From assembly GCA_902803695.1 (NCBI GenBank), contig CADCQX010000256.1:1-8836 (forward strand): 8,836 bases of DNA. The letters are read 5' to 3'. Under the pieces are notes generated by a model. It searched no databases and was not told where the DNA came from. It saw nothing but the letters and a program-made list of their open reading frames with translations. Every line of letters begins with the position of its first letter. Within the stretch, counting starts at the first letter, position 1. Source of the stretch: Oscillospiraceae bacterium (lineage in GTDB: Bacteria > Bacillota > Clostridia > Saccharofermentanales > Saccharofermentanaceae). A program made the position numbers and the translations under genes. Below, one piece after another: positions 1 through 5,201 of the stretch.

Positions 1-1635
1 CTGTATCTCGGAAGAAGGAGAGTCCATCCATCTCATTACTGCAATAGTCTCTCCACCGTTGTATTTAAGGACTGATTCGCCTTCATTGTAGACCGCGATT
101 TTTGCAGGGATATCATTATCCTCGAAATCCTTGTTGATCAGATCTATAGCCCCTGTGAAACTTCCTGTTCCGCTAACGAGTTTGTCATAATATGCATCAT
201 CTATCTTCACGATAAAATCAAGGCTTCCCTGCTGGAAATAATGTTCCGCATAATCTGTTGTCATGATCGAATCACTGAGCCTTACTACAAAAAGAACGAT
301 ACAGATACCGAGAACATATGCAAGTACGAGAAGAATATATCTCTTAAAGCTTCTCATGATGTCGCTTACTGCCAGGAACAATGGTACCGGAAGTATCTTT
401 TTATTGTTGAGCGCAGGACCCGGAAGAGCAGAAAATCTCTCACCTCTGTTCTCACCATGGATCGCATCGATTACGCTTACCTTATTCATTCTTCTTAATG
501 CAAAGAAACTGAAAAGAGCGATTACAAGGATCGTCAAAAGGCAGGCAGAAAGTCCGATGATGGTCATCATAACAGCATCAGGGAACATGATATTCATGAC
601 GAACTTTCTGAACAGGAGCTTACTTAAGAAGAATCCCAGAGGAAGTCCGATCGCACCGCCGACAACTGCAAAAGCCAGATATTTGACTATGAACAAAGTC
701 TTATAGGAAAGTGACCAGACACCGATCGCCTTCATCATACCGATCTCTCGTTCTTCTCTTCTGATCGCAGACTTAAGGCTGAAATCTATTGTGATCATTG
801 TCATTATCATTACTGCTACCGCTACGATCAGCATACTCACCATAACGATTATGGAAAACAGTCCGTCGTTATTCATGAACAGGATCTGAGATGCCTGACC
901 GTCTGCGTTGTATCTCGCGTAATCAACGATGATATCAGTACTGTTATCTCGTAATACCGTGATGTAATCGTCAACATCCGGCGTTATCATCGACGGGAAT
1001 ATCACTTTCTTATAAGGACACTCGGAGTAAAACTTTTTAGTATCTCCGTCAGACAGATAAAGTCTGCTTCTCTCTGCTGCTGCAGGATTCTTGAATATGA
1101 TCGATACAACATATTCATATGTGTTACCCATCTGAGTTGTAAGTCTTACCTTATCTCCGACCTTGACATTGAGTCTGTTGTTCATGACCTGAGGTATCGC
1201 TATGCAGCCGTCCTCAACTTCGAAATAGTTATTGTCGAAGTCGATCGGGATATCATAATCATGAGGTACGCTTCCCACAAAAACTCCGGCGGTATAGTGG
1301 ACATCCTCATCAATATCCTCACCTATAAATCCAATGCTCGAGAAGTTCATGAAGACACTCTCGCCGCTTGTGTATTCAGTGAAGATGCCGATCTCATCAA
1401 GATCTTTTTCAAATCTTTCCACTTGACCTTCAGCATCAGCCATATCCTTATCCATAAAGAAATAGACATCTGATGTATTGCACTTCTTATAGGTATTCTT
1501 TTCACCTGCAAAGATCGAATAAAGAAGTGTGGATCCGATAACCATGAACATGACCGAAGCGATCATGAATATGAAAGCAACTATATTTAGACCCGGCTTA
1601 TCCTTAAGGTCTCTTTTCAACATTCCGAAATACAT
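1..1635 (-). CDS. FtsX-type ABC transporter permease (C-terminal part outside window)
   Basis: This frame is open for 545 codons from an ATG at 1635 and leaves the window at base 1 without a stop. The protein is the membrane subunit of a MacB/FtsX-family ABC transporter; these usually move or sense lipids, lipoproteins or antimicrobial peptides at the membrane rather than importing solutes. Visible parts: a helix at residues 17-41, an extracytoplasmic region of about 215 residues, then three helices (about 259-285, 314-340, 355-380) forming an FtsX domain, with the typical cytoplasmic motif REEREIGMMKAIG at 293-305. A fifth helix at about 433-452 opens a second extracytoplasmic domain, so the full protein probably has the duplicated FtsX architecture of Gram-positive permeases of roughly 800 residues. 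It starts one base after the stop of its ATPase gene, so the two are certainly co-transcribed; a GGAG about 14 bases upstream, inside the ATPase gene, is a modest ribosome binding site, suggesting translational coupling. The substrate cannot be told. Confidence 0.9.
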   Translation of the reverse strand, partial: MYFGMLKRDLKDKPGLNIVAFIFMIASVMFMVIGSTLLYSIFAGEKNTYKKCNTSDVYFFMDKDMADAEGQVERFEKDLDEIGIFTEYTSGESVFMNFSSIGFIGEDIDEDVHYTAGVFVGSVPHDYDIPIDFDNNYFEVEDGCIAIPQVMNNRLNVKVGDKVRLTTQMGNTYEYVVSIIFKNPAAAERSRLYLSDGDTKKFYSECPYKKVIFPSMITPDVDDYITVLRDNSTDIIVDYARYNADGQASQILFMNNDGLFSIIVMVSMLIVAVAVMIMTMITIDFSLKSAIRREEREIGMMKAIGVWSLSYKTLFIVKYLAFAVVGGAIGLPLGFFLSKLLFRKFVMNIMFPDAVMMTIIGLSACLLTILVIALFSFFALRRMNKVSVIDAIHGENRGERFSALPGPALNNKKILPVPLFLAVSDIMRSFKRYILLVLAYVLGICIVLFVVRLSDSIMTTDYAEHYFQQGSLDFIVKIDDAYYDKLVSGTGSFTGAIDLINKDFEDNDIPAKIAVYNEGESVLKYNGGETIAVMRWMDSPSSEIQ

Positions 1636-1636
1636 A

Positions 1637-2398
1637 TTACCAGCCCATTTCTCCTAACCAGTTTCTTACCTGACGTTCTCTTATAGATAAGTCGTCTCCC
1701 TCTTTCTTCTTACCGAGGATAAGTTCGCCCTGGATGTTTCCGTCAACCAGATAGATCATCCTGTCTGAGATAGAGGCAACCTTCTCACTGTGAGTTACCA
1801 TAAGGATCGTTGTGCCCATTCTGTTGGCATCGAGAAGTCTCTCCATAACTTCGTTTGAAGCCTTGGAGTTAAGTGCTCCCGTCGGCTCATCTGCGAATAT
1901 TACCTTAGGGTGATTTATAAGTGCTCTGCAAAGACATGCTCTTTGGAGCTGACCGCCTGAAACTTCCGTTATCTCTCTGTCGGCTTCATCGATTATTCCG
2001 AGCTTACGCATCAGTTCTTCAGCATCTTTTCTGATCTCTTCCCTCGGTCTTATCTTCGCCTGAAATCCCGGAAGGATTATGTTATCGATGATGCTCAATT
2101 TCTTCATCATATACATCTGCTGGAAAACAAATCCCATCTTGATGAGTCTTAAGTTGAGAAGCTGTTTTTCCTTCATCGCGGATATCTCTTCACCGTCGAA
2201 GAAAACGCTTCCTGCTGTTACGTTATCCATTCCGCTTACCGTATGAAGGAGCGTGGATTTTCCTGAACCCGACGGTCCCATGACTGATACGAACTCGCCT
2301 TCCTCAACTGAGAAATTCACGTTCTGAAGTACGTTATTACTTTGTTTATTTACTATGTATGTCTTACAAAGATCCCTTGTTTCTATAACAGTGCTCAT
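1637..2398 (-). CDS. MacB/LolD-type ABC transporter ATP-binding protein
   Basis: The 253-residue product is a complete ABC ATPase that powers the FtsX permease encoded next to it. Walker A is GPSGSGKST at residues 41-49, the Q-loop lies at 93-94 (VFQQ), the signature VSGGQ is at 146-150, Walker B with catalytic glutamate is VIFADE at 166-171, followed by PTGALN, and the switch histidine is H203 (VTHSE). Length, the EPTGALN form and the adjoining FtsX permease place it in the MacB/LolD/SalX group. A clean GGAGGT lies at 2406-2411, seven bases before the ATG, which supports the start. The gene is preceded by the terminator of the 80-residue gene, so it begins a separate transcription unit, although no convincing -35/-10 pair was found in 2399-2491. 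A function in antimicrobial peptide resistance is common in this group in Firmicutes but is only an inference here. Confidence 0.95.
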   Translation of the reverse strand: MSTVIETRDLCKTYIVNKQSNNVLQNVNFSVEEGEFVSVMGPSGSGKSTLLHTVSGMDNVTAGSVFFDGEEISAMKEKQLLNLRLIKMGFVFQQMYMMKKLSIIDNIILPGFQAKIRPREEIRKDAEELMRKLGIIDEADREITEVSGGQLQRACLCRALINHPKVIFADEPTGALNSKASNEVMERLLDANRMGTTILMVTHSEKVASISDRMIYLVDGNIQGELILGKKKEGDDLSIRERQVRNWLGEMGW

Positions 2399-2448
2399 TC
2401 CTGTTACCTCCGTTTTATCATCTACGAGCTCTATTCTGAAACTTAACT

Positions 2449-2482
2449 ATTAAAAAATCCTTAAAGCAAAAATTAAAAATCC
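2449..2482 (-). repeat. Two direct repeats at 22-bp period upstream of the MacB-type operon
   Basis: On the plus strand ATTAAAAAATCC (2449-2460) and ATTAAAAATCC (2472-2482) are near-identical and their ends are 22 bp apart. They lie 51-84 bp upstream of the ATPase start codon. Paired elements about two helical turns apart are the usual shape of LytTR-type operators, and a LytTR protein is encoded 1 kb away. The elements are very AT-rich, so they could instead be an UP-like element or chance similarity. Confidence 0.35.
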
Positions 2483-2491
2483 GAAATCACG

Positions 2492-2521
2492 AAAAAAGAC
2501 GTCCCGATTTCTCGAGACGCC
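2492..2521 (-). terminator. Intrinsic terminator with GAAA tetraloop, after the 80-residue gene
   Basis: The minus-strand RNA folds into a 10-bp stem, GGCGUCUCGA against UCGGGACGUC (bases 2521-2512 and 2507-2498), closed by the loop GAAA and followed directly by six U's (2497-2492). Two G-U wobbles make the stem continuous only in the minus-strand RNA; in plus-strand RNA these become mismatches. It therefore serves the gene ending at 2553 and separates it from the MacB-type operon. Confidence 0.9.
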
Positions 2522-2552
2522 TTTTCATGAGTGGGTTTGTATTATATGGATG

Positions 2553-2795
2553 TTATGCGTTTACAGTATTTGCTTCTGCTTTTTTTGCTTTCTTCTTCCT
2601 ATCTTCAATGGAAGCTGCTATGCAGCAATATGCAGCACTGTTACAAGCAAGAATCGATGGATGTATTGGGGATTCATGTGTTCCTGAGAAGAACCATCCG
2701 TAAACTGTTACTCCGATCATTACTAACATAGCTACTGTGTATATAGCCAAAATTACATCCAATGCTGTGATCTTCTTTGTGTTCTTAGTTTTCAT
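2553..2795 (-). CDS. Small membrane protein, 80 residues, unknown function
   Basis: I do not recognise this protein. It has a lysine-rich N-terminus (MKTKNTKK), one clear hydrophobic helix at about residues 13-36, a short hydrophilic turn rich in Ser, His and Pro (37-48), a weaker second hydrophobic stretch at about 49-63 holding Cys51, Cys57 and Cys58, and a strongly basic tail (RKKKAKKAE). The simplest topology is two membrane segments with both ends in the cytoplasm. No double-glycine leader or signal peptidase site is apparent, so it is not an obvious bacteriocin. The start is supported by GGAGGG at 2803-2808, seven bases upstream of the ATG. The gene follows the DUF3021-like gene after 132 bp, has its own candidate promoter, and ends in a strong terminator, so it can be expressed alone. 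Its position beside a LytTR/DUF3021 pair suggests a target or accessory of that system. Confidence 0.8.
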   Translation of the reverse strand: MKTKNTKKITALDVILAIYTVAMLVMIGVTVYGWFFSGTHESPIHPSILACNSAAYCCIAASIEDRKKKAKKAEANTVNA

Positions 2796-2796
2796 T

Positions 2797-2859
2797 TTTA
2801 TACCCTCCGTTTGTTCGGTGTTTTTGTTTTATGGTTACATCTTACATAGGAGGGATAAA
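2797..2859 (-). promoter_or_regulatory. Inverted copy of the ribosome binding site upstream of the 80-residue gene
   Basis: In minus-strand RNA, UUUAUCCCUCC (2859-2849) can pair with GGAGGGUAUAAA (2808-2797), giving 11 bp with one bulged U and a loop of about 40 bases. The 3' arm is the ribosome binding site of the 80-residue gene. The 5' arm lies between the -35 and -10 of the candidate local promoter, so only RNA reading through from the upstream regulatory genes would contain both arms. The long loop makes the fold less certain than the comparable hairpin at 4051-4096. Confidence 0.45.
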
Positions 2860-2870
2860 TATATCGTCAA
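2843..2870 (-). promoter_or_regulatory. Candidate promoter for the 80-residue gene
   Basis: A good -35, TTGACG (2870-2865 on the minus strand), is followed after 16 bases by TATGTA (2848-2843), a weak -10 that matches the consensus at its first three bases. TAAGAT at 2844-2839 is an alternative -10 with a 20-base spacer. Transcription would start roughly 40 bases before the ATG at 2795. Confidence 0.45.
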
Positions 2871-2927
2871 CCGAAGTTTAAGAAATCGACAGAAATATTA
2901 AAGAAAGTATTAAGACCAAATATTCAT

Positions 2928-3374
2928 CTATATACTATTCTTTCCTTTCATCTCCTGAAGTTTCTCGTTCATCCTTACAGCCTCATGTCTGTAGAACAGC
3001 ATAAACGGGATCCAGATAATGAATGCCACGGCCACATAGCACAGTGACAGGATAAGAATATGAACCGGAGTCTTGATGCTTCCGAACCATCCGACAAGAT
3101 ACGCGACAACGATATATACCAGACAGCCGATACCCATATGGACGATCACCTGAAACGGGCGCGGGATCTGCTCACGGTCATACACTATAGAAGGGATGCC
3201 GAAGCCTAAGCCGACAGCCAGACAGCCGAAGACCATTTTCGTAAAAGAGTAGTTTTCAAAACCAAGAGTGCCGCCGCCGCGAACTTCAAAGAACACACCA
3301 ACGGCGCAGAATATGATCAGCGCAATGCAGATACTGATAATGATGCTTTTGGCAATTTCCTTAACAACTCTCAT
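2928..3374 (-). CDS. DUF3021-like membrane protein, probable partner of the LytTR regulator
   Basis: The 148-residue product has four hydrophobic segments at about residues 9-30, 47-65, 77-97 and 105-127, a charged loop (YDREQIPRP) between helices 2 and 3, and a hydrophilic basic C-terminus. Size, four-helix layout and position directly after a LytTR gene match the DUF3021 family. In streptococcal LytTR regulatory systems (HdrRM, BrsRM) the membrane protein encoded with the LytTR protein restrains it, and that is the likely role here, by inference. The ATG at 3374 is chosen because GGAGG at 3380-3384 sits five bases upstream; this site overlaps the TAG stop of the LytTR gene, so the two are translationally coupled. 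No terminator follows, so read-through into the 80-residue gene is possible. Confidence 0.82.
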   Translation of the reverse strand: MRVVKEIAKSIIISICIALIIFCAVGVFFEVRGGGTLGFENYSFTKMVFGCLAVGLGFGIPSIVYDREQIPRPFQVIVHMGIGCLVYIVVAYLVGWFGSIKTPVHILILSLCYVAVAFIIWIPFMLFYRHEAVRMNEKLQEMKGKNSI

Positions 3375-3383
3375 ATAAACCTC

Positions 3384-3821
3384 CTAGAGTCCCAGATACT
3401 TCTTAAATCCCGGAAGAAACCTTCTCGATATGCTCTCCGTTAAGCCATTTCGCATCCTTATATTGACGCTGCCTCCGAAGCCCGGTTCGATCCGGTCGAG
3501 ATAGTCAGGATTTATTATCGTACCCTTGGATATCTGAATGAACTTGTCACCCAGCACCTCCTTTAATTCGTACAAACGCTTACGTGATATGTATCTTTTA
3601 TCCCTATCGAAAATGACCGCTCTGTCATTCTCGATCCTTATCATATATATCTCATTTGCCCTCAAAATGACTGTCTTTTCATCGAGAGATGCGGTAAGAA
3701 GACCTGCTGCAGGCTGACCCAGAAGATCTGCCGCGCGCTTGACTTCGTCGGTCATCTTATCTGAACAGATGATCGCATATGTTTCCGCATGTTCCGGTGA
3801 AATATCAATCTTAACTTTCAC
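3384..3821 (-). CDS. LytTR-family DNA-binding transcriptional regulator
   Basis: The 145-residue protein carries a LytTR DNA-binding domain over roughly residues 45-145; characteristic parts are ISRKRLYELKEVL, the segment ISKGTIINPDYLDRIEP and the C-terminal SRRFLPGFKKYLGL. The N-terminal 45 residues are too short to be a response-regulator receiver and show no phosphorylation-site pattern, so this is a stand-alone LytTR protein, not a two-component regulator. Such proteins bind direct repeats one or two helical turns apart and are often controlled by a co-encoded membrane protein, here the DUF3021-like gene 9 bp downstream. The start codon is GTG at 3821, supported by AGGGAG at 3830-3835, eight bases upstream. 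It begins 34 bp after the stop of the 62-residue gene, so the three form one operon. It probably regulates its own operon through the repeats at 4093-4160. Confidence 0.9.
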   Translation of the reverse strand: MKVKIDISPEHAETYAIICSDKMTDEVKRAADLLGQPAAGLLTASLDEKTVILRANEIYMIRIENDRAVIFDRDKRYISRKRLYELKEVLGDKFIQISKGTIINPDYLDRIEPGFGGSVNIRMRNGLTESISRRFLPGFKKYLGL

Positions 3822-3855
3822 TGTATCAGCTCCCTAAGTACATTCGATAATATCA

Positions 3856-4044
3856 TCATACAACACTTTTTCGGCTAGTAGCGAAAATATAGAGTTCGAT
3901 CCCAAGCATGAATAGTGTGGATACCAAAAATCCTGCCATAAGGATGTGATGAACTACTGCGAAGAATACGATGTACGCGATTATAGCGACCATATAGAAC
4001 GCACAGAACAGATGCCACCAGTTGCCGGTCAGAAACTTTTTCAT
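3856..4044 (-). CDS. Small membrane protein, 62 residues, first gene of the LytTR operon
   Basis: I do not recognise this protein. After a short basic start (MKKFLTGNWWHLF) it is nearly all hydrophobic, with two likely helices at about residues 11-31 and 34-55 separated by a His-His turn (VVHH, 30-33), and it ends in a basic tail (SRKSVV). This suggests a hairpin in the membrane with both ends inside. The ATG at 4044 is chosen over an in-frame ATG at 4086 because AAAGGAGGT (4052-4060) lies eight bases upstream of 4044, whereas the longer form would start within the candidate promoter and read through the ribosome binding site. It is 34 bp upstream of the LytTR gene and probably co-transcribed. 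It could be a sensor, an antitoxin- or immunity-like peptide, or a third component of the LytTR/DUF3021 system; no data decide between these. Confidence 0.75.
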   Translation of the reverse strand: MKKFLTGNWWHLFCAFYMVAIIAYIVFFAVVHHILMAGFLVSTLFMLGIELYIFATSRKSVV

Positions 4045-4050
4045 AGAAAA

Positions 4051-4096
4051 AACCTCCTTTGTTTGATGACCCGATAGTATCATCACAAAGGAGGTT
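4051..4096 (-). promoter_or_regulatory. Hairpin that sequesters the ribosome binding site of the 62-residue gene; terminator-like
   Basis: In minus-strand RNA, AACCUCCUUUGU (4096-4085) pairs perfectly with ACAAAGGAGGUU (4062-4051), and GAUGA (4084-4080) pairs with UCAUC (4069-4065) across a two-base bulge, giving 17 bp around a 10-base loop. The 3' arm contains the whole ribosome binding site of the gene starting at 4044. Six U's (4052-4047) end and follow the stem, so the structure could also act as an intrinsic terminator for the ABC operon upstream. A candidate promoter sits in the loop region, so locally started RNA would lack the 5' arm. Confidence 0.75.
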
Positions 4097-4105
4097 AAGT
4101 CTCAA
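4074..4105 (-). promoter_or_regulatory. Candidate promoter of the 62-residue/LytTR/DUF3021 operon
   Basis: The minus strand has TTGAGA (4105-4100) as a -35 and, 18 bases on, GATACT (4081-4076). The overlapping TGATACTAT (4082-4074) fits an extended -10 (TGn plus TACTAT). Either reading puts the start near 4066-4070, inside the hairpin, leaving a leader of about 22-26 bases with an exposed ribosome binding site. Confidence 0.5.
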
Positions 4106-4160
4106 TGTTTTCGGTAAGAGGCATGATTACAAAGGTAAGCGGTAATATGCCCCGGTTAAA
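4093..4160 (+). repeat. Four helically phased GGT(T)AA elements, candidate LytTR operator
   Basis: On the plus strand GGTTAAG begins at 4093, GGTAAG at 4113, GGTAAG at 4134 and GGTTAAA at 4154: spacings of 20, 21 and 20 bp, so all four face the same side of the helix. A fifth, GGTAAT, begins at 4141 out of phase. LytTR domains typically bind direct repeats about 21 bp apart, and the operon just downstream encodes one. The first element overlaps the promoter spacer and the second lies just upstream of the -35. Binding is inferred, not shown. Confidence 0.45.
4118..4153 (-). other. Imperfect inverted repeat after the ABC-2 permease gene
   Basis: In minus-strand RNA GGGGCAU and UUAC (4153-4142) pair with GUAA and AUGCCUC (4130-4118) around an 11-base loop with a small internal mismatch. 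No U-tract follows, so it is a poor terminator. It could protect the 3' end of the ABC transcript, or may simply reflect the overlapping phased repeats. Confidence 0.3.
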
Positions 4161-4166
4161 TTTCTA

Positions 4167-5201
4167 TCAGAATACATTCTTCTTACGGAAGAGCGCATAT
4201 CCTGCTCCAAAATAAACTGCAGTCCAAAGCACGGACTTGATGTTGTACTGAAGCTCGACAGTTCCTACTGAAACATAAGCACCGTCAACCTTCTTGAGAT
4301 CTTTTTCATCGAGGAAATTCATTTCCTGAGTTACAAGCGTTGTAACAAGTGAATTGAACGGATGTCTTGGGATCTCGTCACTATATTGGAGCGATTCAGC
4401 ATTCAAGATCATGATCGATGTCGTTCCCGTAATGAACTCATCCTGCATACCTGCATTGGTCATTACGAAGATAGGATGGCCGATATACCAGCCGAAGTTA
4501 AAGAACTTGTCCTTATCCAGTTCCATTTCATCAGGATCATAACCCATCTTATCGATCTTCTTATCGCGGATCCTCTCATAATCATTGATCATAGCGTGAT
4601 CATAAGCAAATGTTGTCGCAAGCGTACTTGCAACACCGAAAGACATAACGAACAATACCGATAGGATAACAGGTACAGCTCTGTTCTTGATTATCAGTGC
4701 CAAAACGGTAAAGAGGACCGAAGTAGCAATGACCGACAGCATCAGAGAAAATGCACGGACGAGCATCTCACCGCCGTTAATGTCAGCTCCGAACGGAGAG
4801 ATGAACGAAGCGATAAGACCGGTTGTAATATATGCAATACAAAGCGCAGCTGCATATGTTGCTTTTGAGATTACTGCAGCGCCAAAGATCTGCATTCTCG
4901 TGTGACCGGCTGTGAGCTTGTTACGGATAAATCCGTCTCTATAATCTCTTCCTACAAAGAGAGGAATGAACAGTGCCAATACCATAGGTACCCACTTGTA
5001 GAAATATGAGATAAATAACCAGGTCAAAAAGCGTGACTGTTCAGCTTCGATCTCAAAATCCTGTCCTCTTGAAACATAGAGGACTATAAGGCTCAATGCT
5101 ACTACTGCAAGGACAGGAAGAAGAGCCATAACGCCTAAGATGATCCAGGACAGCTTACTCTTATAAAGTCTGTAGAATTCAAATTTCAATAACTCAACCA
5201 T
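4167..5201 (-). CDS. ABC-2 type permease, partner of the BcrA/LanF-like ATPase
   Basis: The 344-residue product is an ABC-2 family membrane subunit. It has six likely helices at about residues 18-43, 66-87, 106-134, 148-171, 177-199 and 322-338, the cytoplasmic segment GRDYRDGFIRNKLTAGHTR (84-102) typical of ABC-2 exporters, and a hydrophilic extracytoplasmic domain of about 120 residues (200-320) before the last helix. The ATG at 5201 overlaps the end of the ATPase gene by 8 bp and has GGAGG just upstream, so the pair is translationally coupled and forms one transporter. By family, such pairs export peptides or protect against bacitracin or lantibiotics, but the substrate is not known here. 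It is the last gene of its operon; no ordinary terminator follows, and the hairpin at 4051-4096 is the first structure that could stop transcription. Confidence 0.9.
   Translation of the reverse strand: MVELLKFEFYRLYKSKLSWIILGVMALLPVLAVVALSLIVLYVSRGQDFEIEAEQSRFLTWLFISYFYKWVPMVLALFIPLFVGRDYRDGFIRNKLTAGHTRMQIFGAAVISKATYAAALCIAYITTGLIASFISPFGADINGGEMLVRAFSLMLSVIATSVLFTVLALIIKNRAVPVILSVLFVMSFGVASTLATTFAYDHAMINDYERIRDKKIDKMGYDPDEMELDKDKFFNFGWYIGHPIFVMTNAGMQDEFITGTTSIMILNAESLQYSDEIPRHPFNSLVTTLVTQEMNFLDEKDLKKVDGAYVSVGTVELQYNIKSVLWTAVYFGAGYALFRKKNVF

Noticed and set aside
241..706. Overlapping plus-strand open frames of 85 and 147 codons
   Set aside because: They lie wholly opposite the FtsX-type permease gene, have no good ribosome binding site and show no recognisable domain.
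3384..3821. LytTR gene as a two-component response regulator
   Set aside because: The N-terminal part is only about 45 residues with no receiver phosphorylation motif, and no histidine kinase is encoded nearby.
4045..4086. Upstream in-frame ATG at 4086 extending the 62-residue protein by 14 residues
   Set aside because: The extension would be translated through the candidate promoter, hairpin and a perfect ribosome binding site; the ATG at 4044 has ideal spacing.
4051..4096. Inverted repeat as an insertion-sequence end or transposon remnant
   Set aside because: The repeat contains a ribosome binding site, no transposase or target duplication is present, and an RNA-level explanation fits every base.
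3875..4105. 76-codon minus-strand frame starting at TTG 4105
   Set aside because: It is in another frame over the 62-residue gene, starts with TTG at the candidate -35 and lacks a ribosome binding site.
4118..4153. Inverted repeat as terminator of the ABC-2 operon
   Set aside because: The stem is interrupted and no U-run follows on either strand; the hairpin at 4051-4096 is a better candidate.
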